DNA from: Bryobacterales bacterium
GTDB taxonomy: Bacteria > Acidobacteriota > Terriglobia > Bryobacterales > Bryobacteraceae
NCBI GenBank assembly: GCA_020847975.1
Contig: JADLBD010000259.1
Span: 1 to 40,893, forward strand
Direction of reading: 5' to 3'
Length of the DNA stretch: 40,893 nt
Shown: positions 15,154 to 23,092 of the stretch, in pieces
Layout: each line of letters opens with the position of its first letter
How positions within the stretch are numbered: the first letter of the stretch is position 1
Program-made: the position numbers and the translations under genes
Notes under the pieces: generated by a model
The model's database searches: none
Told to the model about the DNA's origin: nothing
Seen by the model: the letters and a program-made list of their open reading frames with translations, nothing else

Positions 15154-15259
15154 AACGATGCAATTCCCTTTCCAAAGATTCCTGTTCTTCGTAGGAAACC
15201 CGCGCCGCCGCGGATTTTGTTCCTTCCTACCAATTAGTGATGCCCCCTTCGGCAGCGTT

Positions 15260-15784
15260 TCAACGGCCCCCTGCCGAAAAGTAAGGGATGTTCGGCACAA
15301 TGTACCAGCGATCTCCCTCCCAGGCATTCCTCACATACCATGACGATTCATTGGACACGGACGTGGGCATGTTGACGGGGATGGAGACATTGACGCCCTT
15401 GCGCTCCTCTCTAATGCTCGCCGCCGCCGGATCTCCTCCCGATCCGGCCGGCACCACTGCGACGGTTGCCGGAACGATGGCGATTTCTTCTTCTTTTCTT
15501 TCATTTGCCACCATGGTCCGGACGATGCGCTCGCTCAATCCCTGCCTGGCCAGCCAGGCCAGCCCTTCCACAGAAACGTCGAACTGCGTCTGCTTGTGGA
15601 AGATCATGTCGATAATGAACCGTTCGCTGTAGCCGGCCTGCGCCAGCAGGACCACGCCCTGATTGGTAAGGACGTTCTTCCTCACCCCGCTTGCCGGCAC
15701 CGGCCCGCTTCCCTCCGGGCTTTGCCCGTTCAACATGCCTGATCCGGTTGTCAAAGAACACGCCAACATCATCAGTAGCAACAT
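15260..15784 (-). CDS. Hypothetical lipoprotein with internal duplicated motif
   Basis: The 174-aa protein begins with a short lipoprotein-like signal (LLLMMLAC). Its middle has two matching helical units, LTNQGVVLLAQAGYSERFI and VSVEGLAWLARQGLSERIV, which look like an internal duplication. The rest is a low-complexity V/P/A linker and an aromatic tail (SSWYVRNAWEGDRWYIV). ATG 15784 is chosen over the TTG just before it because AGGAGG lies 8 nt upstream. I do not recognise the family. It diverges from the secreted Ig-like gene at 15849. Confidence 0.65.
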   Translation of the reverse strand: MLLLMMLACSLTTGSGMLNGQSPEGSGPVPASGVRKNVLTNQGVVLLAQAGYSERFIIDMIFHKQTQFDVSVEGLAWLARQGLSERIVRTMVANERKEEEIAIVPATVAVVPAGSGGDPAAASIREERKGVNVSIPVNMPTSVSNESSWYVRNAWEGDRWYIVPNIPYFSAGGR

Positions 15785-15848
15785 CAAGAGGACCTCCTCC
15801 GCTCACATATCGGACGCCCTCACTTACATAAGCGATTTTCTGCCGCCG

Positions 15849-16493
15849 ATGAGTATCAACAGCATGCTGATTTTTTTCACGTTCCTGGAGATTCTCACCG
15901 CCGGGCTGCCGACTGCCGTAGTTCATCGTCCGTACTCGGCGCCTCCGGTCACCGTCCTTGGCGGCGGGCGATGTACGCAAAACAGCGTCTCGATGCGTGT
16001 CGCCACAGGCGCTCTGCCCGAGGGCCTCCGCTTGACGGCAGCCGGGTACTTCGAGGGGACCCCACGGCAGACTGGCCTGTTCACGTTCCAGATACGCGCG
16101 GAAAACGAGTGCCAGGTTGTGGCGAAGACCTTCACCTTGCGGGTGGAAGGGGCTCCGCTCCTGGTTGCCGCTCCAGAAGAGTTGGAGTTTCACTACGCTG
16201 CCGGCGGCGCTGTGCCGGCGGCGCAAGTGGTCCGTGTTTCCTCGAGTTGGGAAGACATGGCCTACTCTATCGACGCGGAAGGCGCAACCTGGTTAATGCT
16301 ACGGCCGCTGCGCGGGCGCACTCCGTTCTCCGGCGCCGGCCTCACCGGTGATCCCATCGCCGTTGCCGTGGACCCGGCAAAATTGGCCCCCGGCAGTTAC
16401 CGCGCCTTTCTCAAGGTCAGCGCCTGGGAAACCACGAATGAGCCGCGGATCCCCGTCACTCTAGTGATTTCTCCGGCGGCTCAGCCCAAATAA
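15849..16493 (+). CDS. Secreted protein with putative Ig-like (He_PIG) domain
   Basis: A 214-aa protein with an N-terminal hydrophobic signal (MLIFFTFLEILTAGLPTA). Residues about 35-95 match the putative-Ig pattern 'LP.GL.L...G...GTP...G.F.F.I.A' (LPEGLRLTAAGYFEGTPRQ). The second half (EELEFHYAAGGAVPAAQVV..GSYRAFLKVSA) looks like a BACON-type beta sandwich. No catalytic motif is seen, so a binding or structural extracellular role is likely. The start is uncertain because no good ribosome site precedes ATG 15849 or 15864. Its end overlaps the end of flgL by 13 bp, tail to tail. Confidence 0.6.
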   Translation: MSINSMLIFFTFLEILTAGLPTAVVHRPYSAPPVTVLGGGRCTQNSVSMRVATGALPEGLRLTAAGYFEGTPRQTGLFTFQIRAENECQVVAKTFTLRVEGAPLLVAAPEELEFHYAAGGAVPAAQVVRVSSSWEDMAYSIDAEGATWLMLRPLRGRTPFSGAGLTGDPIAVAVDPAKLAPGSYRAFLKVSAWETTNEPRIPVTLVISPAAQPK

Positions 16494-17413
16494 TCGAACA
16501 GGCTGCGCCGGGGGCTCTTGGCGCGAGCCGAAAAGGCCGCATCCAACGCCGTGGCCGATTGTGTCAGTTCGGTGGCGGCTTCCGCCAGGTCGGCATCCTG
16601 AACGTTGGAAACCTGCTGCTTCCAACTCACTGCCAGTTTGCTTGCCGTATCGCTGGCTTCGGCGACCCGGTTCTGCACAAGGCCGTATCCGGCCAGACGC
16701 TGGTTGAGGTAGATGGAAGCGGCTCCCAGATTATGCAGCGCCTGCTCGATGGATGGGATGGCCGGATCGGGAGGGTCAGGCGGATTGTCAACGGCAAGCA
16801 GGGCCCGGCGCATTCCGTCCACCGCCTGAAAGACATTCGTTTCCGGGTCGGCGCTGTCGAAGATGTTGTCCGCTGTCTGGGCTACGGAAAACTGTAATCC
16901 GCTGGCGTCGGCTACCTGCCTGGTGGAAGCGGCGCCCTGGTAGGCGGTTACTCCTCCGGGCATCGCCGGGTCGAGGCTGTAGGGAGCCACCTGGTCGTTG
17001 TCTCCGCTGAAGATATACCGTCCCTCCACCGCCGTGGAGGCTACCGAAACCAGCCGTTCCAGGATGCCCTGAAGTTCTCCGGCGATCTGGGTTCGAGCCG
17101 AGGCGTCCTGCTGCCCGCCGGAGCCTTGCGATGCCAGCACGCGGGCGCGCTCGACCAGCGAAACCGCGTTTTCCAGGGCGTTCTCGGCGGAATCGACTTC
17201 CACCTTGACGCGGCCGAGGTTCAATTGCACCTGGTGAACCCGGTCCAGCCCTGCCCTGGCGCTGAGCAGACGGCTGATGTCGTCCGGCCCGTCGGAGACT
17301 TTGCTCAGCTTCAGACCGGAGGTGATCTGCTGTTGCGCCCGTTCGTTGCGCCGTTGCAGCCGGTTGATGTCGATGAGGAATTTCTCCGCCGAAGGGGGCA
17401 GTCCGTTGAGCAT
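16481..17413 (-). CDS. flgL: Flagellar hook-filament junction protein FlgL
   Basis: The second hook-filament junction protein, which joins the FlgK ring to the flagellin filament. The 310-aa sequence has the flagellin-like N-terminal helix (RNERAQQQITSGLKLSKVSDGPDD) and a C-terminal helix with DADLAEAATELTQSATALDA. It includes the family's EGRYIFSGD. AGGAGG stands 4 nt before ATG 17413, and the start is 8 nt after the flgK stop, so it is translated from the flgM-N-K-L message. The C-terminus overlaps the convergent Ig-like gene slightly. No flagellin gene is in the window. Confidence 0.92.
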   Translation of the reverse strand: MLNGLPPSAEKFLIDINRLQRRNERAQQQITSGLKLSKVSDGPDDISRLLSARAGLDRVHQVQLNLGRVKVEVDSAENALENAVSLVERARVLASQGSGGQQDASARTQIAGELQGILERLVSVASTAVEGRYIFSGDNDQVAPYSLDPAMPGGVTAYQGAASTRQVADASGLQFSVAQTADNIFDSADPETNVFQAVDGMRRALLAVDNPPDPPDPAIPSIEQALHNLGAASIYLNQRLAGYGLVQNRVAEASDTASKLAVSWKQQVSNVQDADLAEAATELTQSATALDAAFSARAKSPRRSLFDYLG

Positions 17414-17421
17414 ATGGCCTC

Positions 17422-18783
17422 CTATTTCAGGATTCCAATCAGAGTATCGGTCAGCGAGTTCAATACCTGAAAGAGCTGTGCATTTGCCTCATAGGCCCGT
17501 TGGGCCTCCACCAGTCGAGCCGCCTCTTCATCCAGCGAGACCCCGGAGCGGGAATCGCGGAGCGAACGCGCCTGACTCAGAAGCTGCTGCTGCAAATCGG
17601 CGCCGTCGTTGGCGGTGACCACATCCCGCCCCACTTGCGCTCCCAACTGGCCGTAAAATTCGTTGAAGGTCACGCCGTCCACGGTGGGCTCATCCGTTAA
17701 AGCCGCGAGGCGAAGAGCATTCCCATTGCCCAGCGGGGCGCCCGGGTCGGCGGCGGCAATCTGTGATGGATCGAGAGGATTCACCTTCAATGTCGCGGCG
17801 CTGCCGGCTGTGCTGTCATAGGTGAACAGGTCGACGGTCGGGTTCGAACCGCTCGCGTCCACTCCTCCCGCCAGGACCTGGTTAACATTGTCGGCAAAGG
17901 CTTGTGCCAGCTTGTCGAGATCCGCCTGATAACCGGGGATCCGTGTGTTCCGCGAATCGAGAAGACCCTTGAGGGTTCCCTGCTGCACCTGACCAGTGAT
18001 GTCATTCCCGTTCTCGTCCACGATGGCCGGCTGAGGCGTCGAGAAATCGGCGCGAATCTTCTGGAGCCGGTCTCCAATCACCAGCGGGGTCTGCCCGCCA
18101 AGCAGGAGTTGGATGCTGCCGTCCGCCTCCTTGACTACGTTGAAGTCTGTGTATTGGCTCAACTCCTCCAGCGTGTCGTACAGTTTGGCGTCGAGAGCCG
18201 GGTCCGTCGCCGTTCCCCGCTCGTTGCGGCGCTGGACATTCAGATCGCGAACGGTGGAGGCGAGGGAGTTGATGTGGTCTACCGTCTGGCGGATCTGGCG
18301 GTCGGCCGACGATGCGGCCTCGCCAAGAGCCGTAGCATTCTGGTTGAAAGCCCGCGCGACGTTCGACGCCTGATCGAGCACCACCTGGCGGGAGACAGGA
18401 TCGTTGGGGTTTACCGAAAGGCTGGAGACGCTGTTGAAGAACTTGTTGAGAGTGCTTGGAATGCCGGAATCCTGGCTGATGTTGAAGAAGGGCTCGATCT
18501 GCTGCAAGTCGGCCGACTGCTGGGATTGGCGGCCGAACAGGCTCGCCTGGCGCCAGACATTACGCTCGGAATAATCGTCGCGATTCGAAACCATCGGCCC
18601 CGCATCGACACCGCCAGCCAGCCCCGCTCGAGGGTCGAACCGCTTGGGACTCAACGTGAGCCGCTGGGAGACGTAACCGGGAGTCGAGGCGTTCGCAACA
18701 TTATTTTGGATCACGGTAAGCGAGCGGTCGAATGTACGCAGCGCTCCCGCCGTTGCCAGTAGTGACCCGAACAGGCTTCCCAT
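17422..18783 (-). CDS. flgK: Flagellar hook-associated protein FlgK
   Basis: The first hook-filament junction protein (453 aa). The N-terminus has the rod/hook signature (LTVIQNNVANASTPGYVSQR) and the C-terminus the matching coiled helix (LDEEAARLVEAQRAYEANAQ, then LNSLTDTLIGIL). The middle is a variable D2/D3 domain (TPGYQADLDKLAQAFADNVNQV segment near residue 310), and the size is normal to slightly short. ATG 18783 is chosen because a strong GGGAGG precedes it and homology starts there; the frame is open upstream. It lies 14 nt after flgN, whose product should chaperone FlgK and FlgL. Confidence 0.93.
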   Translation of the reverse strand: MGSLFGSLLATAGALRTFDRSLTVIQNNVANASTPGYVSQRLTLSPKRFDPRAGLAGGVDAGPMVSNRDDYSERNVWRQASLFGRQSQQSADLQQIEPFFNISQDSGIPSTLNKFFNSVSSLSVNPNDPVSRQVVLDQASNVARAFNQNATALGEAASSADRQIRQTVDHINSLASTVRDLNVQRRNERGTATDPALDAKLYDTLEELSQYTDFNVVKEADGSIQLLLGGQTPLVIGDRLQKIRADFSTPQPAIVDENGNDITGQVQQGTLKGLLDSRNTRIPGYQADLDKLAQAFADNVNQVLAGGVDASGSNPTVDLFTYDSTAGSAATLKVNPLDPSQIAAADPGAPLGNGNALRLAALTDEPTVDGVTFNEFYGQLGAQVGRDVVTANDGADLQQQLLSQARSLRDSRSGVSLDEEAARLVEAQRAYEANAQLFQVLNSLTDTLIGILK

Positions 18784-18797
18784 CAGCGAACCTCCCT

Positions 18798-19178
18798 TCA
18801 GGCTTCGAGTTGAATGCGGCTTGCGGCCGCCGCGAGTCCGTCCTGCCGCCCCGGGCCGTAGGCAAAGCCGGATTCCGCGCCCAGCGCTTCCGCCAGGCGG
18901 GCGGCCCAACCGGTGTCGAAGGCCGCTGCCTGGGCATTGATTGCCTCAAAATGACGCACCGCAAGCTGGAACCGCTCCATCGCGGCCAGCAAATGGAGCC
19001 GCTCTTCTTCTTCGGGCATATGCGTGTGAAAGATGGCCAAGGCATCCTGTAAATGCCGTGCTGCCTGCTCGAGGGAAAGAGTGGAGCAGGGAAGTTCGCG
19101 CAGGAGAAACTTTGCCCGCGCGCACTCGAGGGCATGGTGGGCCGAGGCGATCACCTCCTCAAGGGTTCCAGGCTTCAC
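18798..19178 (-). CDS. flgN: FlgN-like chaperone for FlgK/FlgL
   Basis: A 126-aa, all-helical protein in the position where FlgN is found, between flgM and flgK. FlgN binds the C-termini of FlgK and FlgL and hands them to the export gate. The sequence itself is only loosely conserved: long amphipathic helices (LEQAARHLQDALAIFHTHM, RLHLLAAMERFQLAVRHFE) and a small Ala/Gly-rich tail. The start is GTG 19178 and overlaps the flgM stop by 4 nt, so translation is coupled. The name rests mainly on context and shape. Confidence 0.7.
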   Translation of the reverse strand: MKPGTLEEVIASAHHALECARAKFLLRELPCSTLSLEQAARHLQDALAIFHTHMPEEEERLHLLAAMERFQLAVRHFEAINAQAAAFDTGWAARLAEALGAESGFAYGPGRQDGLAAAASRIQLEA

Positions 19179-19507
19179 ACGCCACCGCCGCTCGAGCCAA
19201 TGGCATCGTCGAGGATACTCTGGCCCACCGCTTTGGGGTCTGGTTGATAGGCGCCGGATTGCACAGCCTGGCGCAGTTGCTCCACCTTCGCCACCCGCTC
19301 GGGAGAATCCTCGGAAGTAGCTTGCAGCGCTTGGCTGAGCCCGGAAAGTTGGATGCGGTCTCCGTCCGGTGATGTGTGTTCTTCCCGCCTTGTGGAGGAG
19401 AGGGTGGACGAATCGAGGCCGCGGGTGCGGTCAGCCCCGCCCGCTCCACTCGCGCCGCCGAGACCGGCGCCCCCAAGCCCTGGAAGTTGGTTTTCAGGTA
19501 TTTTCAT
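19175..19507 (-). CDS. flgM: Anti-sigma-28 factor FlgM
   Basis: A 110-aa regulator that holds sigma-28 (FliA) inactive until the hook is complete, then is exported. The C-terminal sigma-binding half is well matched: DRIQLSGLSQAL, then SPERVAKVEQLRQAVQSGAY, then DPKAVGQSILDDAI. The N-terminal half is Gly/Ser-rich and disordered, as usual for exported FlgM. GGAGG precedes ATG 19507 by 5 nt. It is the first gene of the flgM-N-K-L operon, and the sigma-28 promoter 64 bp upstream means it is under the factor it inhibits. Confidence 0.9.
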   Translation of the reverse strand: MKIPENQLPGLGGAGLGGASGAGGADRTRGLDSSTLSSTRREEHTSPDGDRIQLSGLSQALQATSEDSPERVAKVEQLRQAVQSGAYQPDPKAVGQSILDDAIGSSGGGV

Positions 19508-19570
19508 TGTGTCCTCCGGATGTCGGCTTTCCGGCCGGCGCGACGGCGGGCTATCCCGCCTCTATTTCCT

Positions 19571-19597
19571 TTATCGGCCCGGACCAGAACTGTTTGA
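19571..19597 (-). promoter_or_regulatory. Sigma-28 (FliA) promoter of flgMNKL
   Basis: On the minus strand TCAAACAG, 11 nt, then GCCGATAA. The -10 is a perfect match to the sigma-28 consensus, the spacing is exact, and the -35 keeps four of eight consensus bases (TAAAGTTT). It stands 64 bp before the flgM start codon, so transcripts should begin near 19563. The region is shared with the divergent secG. Confidence 0.85.
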
Positions 19598-19664
19598 AGA
19601 TTTTTTGCCTGCCCACGGTCCGTGTTACTATAGTTTCTGGCTCCCAAGCCATGTTCTTGCACCT

Positions 19665-20075
19665 ATGGTAATTCTGCTTACTATAATCCACGTGATCGTC
19701 TGCTTCTTCCTCGCCGTCGTCGTTTTGCTCCAGAGCGGCAAAGCTGCCGACTTGGCCGGAGCTTTCGGTGGAATGGGTTCGCAGACCGCCTTCGGCCCAC
19801 GGGGCGCCGCGACGGTGCTTTCCAAAGCCACCACGATTGCCGCAGCGGTCTTCATGCTGACTTCTCTTACCCTCTCCGTACTTGCCACGCGGTCTGGGCG
19901 CACCGGGTCCACGGTGCTGGAAAAACATGCGCCGGTCTCGGTTCCGAAACCCGCGACACCGCCGGGCAGCGTGCCGATCAACATCCAGACGCCGGGCGGT
20001 GGAGCCACGGTGAACGTCCCGGCGGCTCCCCCCGCGGAGCAGAAGGCCCCGCCGGCAGCCCCGGCGAAGAAGTAA
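19665..20075 (+). CDS. secG: Protein translocase subunit SecG
   Basis: Small inner-membrane subunit of the SecYEG channel (136 aa). It has the two membrane helices (LLTIIHVIVCFFLAVVVLLQ and TTIAAAVFMLTSLTLSVLA) and the conserved cytoplasmic loop (QSGKAADLAGAFGGMGSQTAFG, where the Gly-rich GAFGG is diagnostic). The tail from about residue 95 is Pro/Ala-rich and longer than in E. coli, a feature seen in many acidobacteria and proteobacteria. ATG 19665 fits the family start although the frame is open far upstream. A -10-like TACTAT lies at 19625-19630. It is followed 18 bp later by tRNA-Leu(GAG). Confidence 0.92.
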   Translation: MVILLTIIHVIVCFFLAVVVLLQSGKAADLAGAFGGMGSQTAFGPRGAATVLSKATTIAAAVFMLTSLTLSVLATRSGRTGSTVLEKHAPVSVPKPATPPGSVPINIQTPGGGATVNVPAAPPAEQKAPPAAPAKK

Positions 20076-20093
20076 ACTATAAGGTTAGGCCAC

Positions 20094-20180
20094 GCGGAGG
20101 TGGCGGAATTGGCAGACGCACTAGCTTGAGGTGCTAGCGGGCGAAAGCTCGTGGGGGTTCAAGTCCCCCTCTCCGCACCA
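20094..20180 (+). tRNA. leuU: tRNA-Leu (anticodon GAG)
   Basis: An 87-nt class II tRNA with encoded CCA. Acceptor arm GCGGAGG pairs with TCTCCGC (one G-T), followed by A and CCA. The anticodon stem CTAGC/GCTAG encloses TTGAGGT with GAG at 20128-20130. It has a long variable arm (GGGCGAAAGCTC) and a T arm GGGGG-TTCAAGT-CCCCC. It stands 18 bp behind secG, as leuU does in E. coli. Confidence 0.97.
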
Positions 20181-20189
20181 TACAATTTG

Positions 20190-20223
20190 GGCCGCCGCAT
20201 CAGATAAGATGCGGCGGCCTTTT
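20190..20223 (+). terminator. Rho-independent terminator after tRNA-Leu
   Basis: A perfect 12-bp stem (GGCCGCCGCATC / GATGCGGCGGCC) with a 6-nt AGATAA loop, followed by TTTT. It starts 10 nt after the tRNA CCA end and should close the secG-leuU transcript. Confidence 0.92.
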
Positions 20224-20519
20224 CCGTCTGTTGCCAATAAACGTGCCAGAGTGTACCGCCTCAGGTTTACGGAAGCCGCACTGAATCCGGCCAGTCCTGC
20301 TTTGCGCACTGCGGCTTGGGAGGCGGCGGCCGCGTGGATTCCGAGATCAGAGGTAGCAAATCGCGCCTATGAGGATGCGTGACAACACTACCGATGTCTC
20401 CCGCATCGCGAAGCCGGCGACGGCCACGACTTCGACCAACATATCGTTTCGCCCCGGCGTCAAAGTGGCGGATATCGTGACGGTTCACGTTAGCGCCATG
20501 CCATTCTTCGCCCGAGGCT
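20224..20519. other. Gene-free stretch after the terminator
   Basis: About 300 bp between the terminator and the end of the leftward ECF sigma gene. I see no gene, tRNA 3'-end duplication or integrase site. Short open frames here have no codon pattern or motif. Confidence 0.4.
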
Positions 20520-21101
20520 TTAACCGCCGGACTTTCCGCCGGCTAATTCGCGAAAGAGCCACGTCTTGGCCATCCGCCAGTCGCGAGTCACGGTTTCCTC
20601 CGAGATCTCGAGCACTTCGGCCGTTTCTTCGACGCTGAGGCCGCCGAAGAACCTCAGTTCCACCACACGAGCCTTGCGGGCATCCTGTTTCGCCAGGCAG
20701 GTGAGCGCCTCGTTCAGAGCCTCGACATCCACGCCGGCCGCCCGGCTCCCGAGCAGAGCCTCTTGCAGGGATACCTGCACCTGTCCGCCGCCGCGTTTGG
20801 CGTAGCGCTGCTTGCGCGCTTCATCCACCAGGATCCGCCGGATCATCTGGGAGCATAGAGCAAAGAAGTGCGCACGGCTGCCGCAGCGGATTCCGTGGGT
20901 GTGGACCAGTTTCAGGTAAGCCTCATGCGTCAGAGTGCCGGACTGCATGATGAGCCTTGCGCCATGGCGGCGCAAGTGCCTCCTGGCGATTCCCCGGAGA
21001 TCGCCGTAAACCAGCGGCATTACGTCACCGAGCGCGCTCTCGTCGCCTCTGCTCCAGGCCATGAGCAGCCCGCTGATGTCGTCCTGCCGGCTTGTCGCCA
21101 T
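20520..21101 (-). CDS. ECF-type RNA polymerase sigma factor (SigK-like, TIGR02999)
   Basis: A 193-aa sigma factor with only regions 2 and 4. Region 2 is visible as LVYGDLRGIARRHLRR..AYLKLV (TIGR02999-like, often called SigK-like in acidobacteria), followed by SRAHFFALCSQMIRRILVDE. Region 4 has RVVELRFFGGLSVEETAEVL and the recognition helix SEETVTRDWRMAKTWL. I start at ATG 21101 because homology begins with DDISGLLMAWSRGDE; the longer frame upstream lacks similarity. Such factors in these bacteria usually stand next to a Ser/Thr kinase, and one is found at 23093. No anti-sigma gene is adjacent, so control by phosphorylation is a possibility. Confidence 0.88.
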   Translation of the reverse strand: MATSRQDDISGLLMAWSRGDESALGDVMPLVYGDLRGIARRHLRRHGARLIMQSGTLTHEAYLKLVHTHGIRCGSRAHFFALCSQMIRRILVDEARKQRYAKRGGGQVQVSLQEALLGSRAAGVDVEALNEALTCLAKQDARKARVVELRFFGGLSVEETAEVLEISEETVTRDWRMAKTWLFRELAGGKSGG

Positions 21102-21261
21102 ACCCGGGGCAAATATAACAGAAAAATTCGGAGTAGTGTGACGGGTTTCATCTCTTTTTCCCGGATTCACAATTGACAGGACGGCTGAGTTCACCCCGGC
21201 AGTCCGCGAGTGGGCAGGCACGGGGCACTCCGCTTCCCTGGTTTCAGAAAGGAGAAGTATC

Positions 21262-23019
21262 ATGACTGGATTCATAAAGTGCTGGCTGGCGCTGGTTGTG
21301 CCGGCCTTTATTCAGGCGGCCCTCGGGCAACTCACGAATTTCGAGGTCATCGATTACCCCGGCGCGATACGAACGTTCGCGTACGCGGTTACCCGGTCGG
21401 GCGATGTTGCCGGGATGTACTACAGCCCCGACCAGAAGCGGCACGGGTTTGTGGTTCGTCAAGGAAAATACACGACGTTCGATTTCCCGGGCGCGCCGCA
21501 AACCTATGTCTACGACATCAACGATGCGGGCGACATCGGCGGGTCATATATTGACTCGGACGGCCGGCAGCACGCTTTCTTCTTTAAGGATGGCCAGTAC
21601 ACGACCATCGATTTTCCCGGGGCGGACATGACGTCCCCCGGCGGGATCAACAACAGGGGCGACATGGCCGGCATGTACTGGAATCGCACCGGCGACACGA
21701 AAATGCGCGGATTTCTATACAGCCAGGGCCGTTTCACTTCGTTCGAATATCCTGCGCCGAACCTGATGTCGTGCATGTTCTCGATCAATGATCGAGGCGA
21801 CATGGTGGGGCACTGGCAGGAACCGGGCGGCGCCACTCATGGATGGCTGATGAAGAACGGTCAGGGCACGTCATTCGACTACCCCAACGCACAGTCGACC
21901 ATGTTCGACCGGGGGGGAATCACGGAGGACGGAGACATGGTAGGGCCTTACATCGACCTGCGAGGCAAGACGCGCGGGTTCCTCATGGGCAAGAACCGGT
22001 CCGTGACATTCGAAGTGCCGGGATCGAAAGGCACCTTCCCCTTTCGGATGAACGCGTCCGGCCGGATTGCGGGGCATTTCCTGGACGCCGGCGGCGTCGC
22101 GCATGGCTTTGTGACATCGTTACGCGCGCCGGGCGGACGGCTGCTGACCGTGGATGACGACGGAATGGAGTGCCCCGGCGCGATGCGCACTATCCAGGAG
22201 GCCGTGGAAGCGTCCGCCGGCGGAGAAACGATTCTCGTCTGCCCCGGCATTTATGCCCATTCGGTGCGCATCGCCGGCCCCGAGAAGAACGGTTTGAAGC
22301 TGATCGGGGCGGGAGCGGCCAACGAAGTGGTGCTGCAAGGGGACTACACCGAGCGCGATGGATTCCACCTGGAGAACGTGAGCAGCGTGCTGATTCGCGG
22401 GTTCACTGTCCGCGACTTCGGAACCAAGTCGACCACCGTGACTGAATTCGGAACCGGCAACCTGATTTATCTCGAGAACGCTCACTACAACACCATCGAG
22501 GAGAACTGGCTGGTGAACGGCGACATGATGGGTATCATGATGATGGATTCGGGAAACAACGCCATCCGCCGGAATGTCGCGCTGGTGGATAATCCCAGCC
22601 TGGTGAATTGCGGGATTCACATGCAGGGCGCCAAGTCCGCCGGTAACGACATACGGGGGAACGTGGCCAATGGCAACCAGTTCGCCGGGATCATGATCCG
22701 CGGAGCGGGCCCCGGCAATTTTGTAATGGACAATACGGTGGTGAGCAACGGCCGCTTCGGCATTGACGTGCAAAACACGAATGACATCTGGATCGAAGGC
22801 AACCGTGTCAGCTACGGGCAGGGGTTCTGGGGAACGAACCCGAATGGAAAGCAGCCGGGCGTGGGCATCAACCTGGTGAATCTGAGTCAGGCGACGGTTT
22901 TCGACAACCGGGCGCGGAGCAACAATGGAACGGATCTGAGTTGGGACGGCAAAGGCGAGAATAAGATTCAATCCAACGCCTGCGAGACGTCCACTCCGGC
23001 CGGCATGTGCAGTCAGTAG
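21262..23019 (+). CDS. Secreted HAF-repeat and right-handed beta-helix protein
   Basis: A 585-aa exported protein with signal peptide (CWLALVVPAFIQAALGQ). Residues about 25-300 carry HAF-type repeats of roughly 40 residues (FxxIDYPGA..T..YxINxxGDIxGxYxD..GxxHxF: FDFPGAPQTYVYDINDAGDI, IDFPGADMTSPGGINNRGDM, FEYPAPNLMSCMFSINDRGD). The rest is a parallel beta-helix of the NosD/pectate-lyase type (TIQEAVEAS..GETILVCPGIY, then N-rich turns such as NTIEENWLVNGDMMGIM). AAGGAG precedes ATG 21262. The beta-helix suggests carbohydrate binding or cleavage, but no catalytic residues are evident. It lies between the ECF sigma gene (divergent) and the kinase (same strand). Confidence 0.85.
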   Translation: MTGFIKCWLALVVPAFIQAALGQLTNFEVIDYPGAIRTFAYAVTRSGDVAGMYYSPDQKRHGFVVRQGKYTTFDFPGAPQTYVYDINDAGDIGGSYIDSDGRQHAFFFKDGQYTTIDFPGADMTSPGGINNRGDMAGMYWNRTGDTKMRGFLYSQGRFTSFEYPAPNLMSCMFSINDRGDMVGHWQEPGGATHGWLMKNGQGTSFDYPNAQSTMFDRGGITEDGDMVGPYIDLRGKTRGFLMGKNRSVTFEVPGSKGTFPFRMNASGRIAGHFLDAGGVAHGFVTSLRAPGGRLLTVDDDGMECPGAMRTIQEAVEASAGGETILVCPGIYAHSVRIAGPEKNGLKLIGAGAANEVVLQGDYTERDGFHLENVSSVLIRGFTVRDFGTKSTTVTEFGTGNLIYLENAHYNTIEENWLVNGDMMGIMMMDSGNNAIRRNVALVDNPSLVNCGIHMQGAKSAGNDIRGNVANGNQFAGIMIRGAGPGNFVMDNTVVSNGRFGIDVQNTNDIWIEGNRVSYGQGFWGTNPNGKQPGVGINLVNLSQATVFDNRARSNNGTDLSWDGKGENKIQSNACETSTPAGMCSQ

Positions 23020-23092
23020 GTTCCCCGCGGGGACCCGCGAGGACTTTCACTGGCGAAGGTGTTATATTCTTCGGCATCAGGCGGTACAAACG

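Noticed and set aside
23019..23050. Hairpin TCCCCGCGGGGA after the beta-helix gene
   Set aside because: A short GC palindrome with no T-run in a GC-rich genome. It may be chance.
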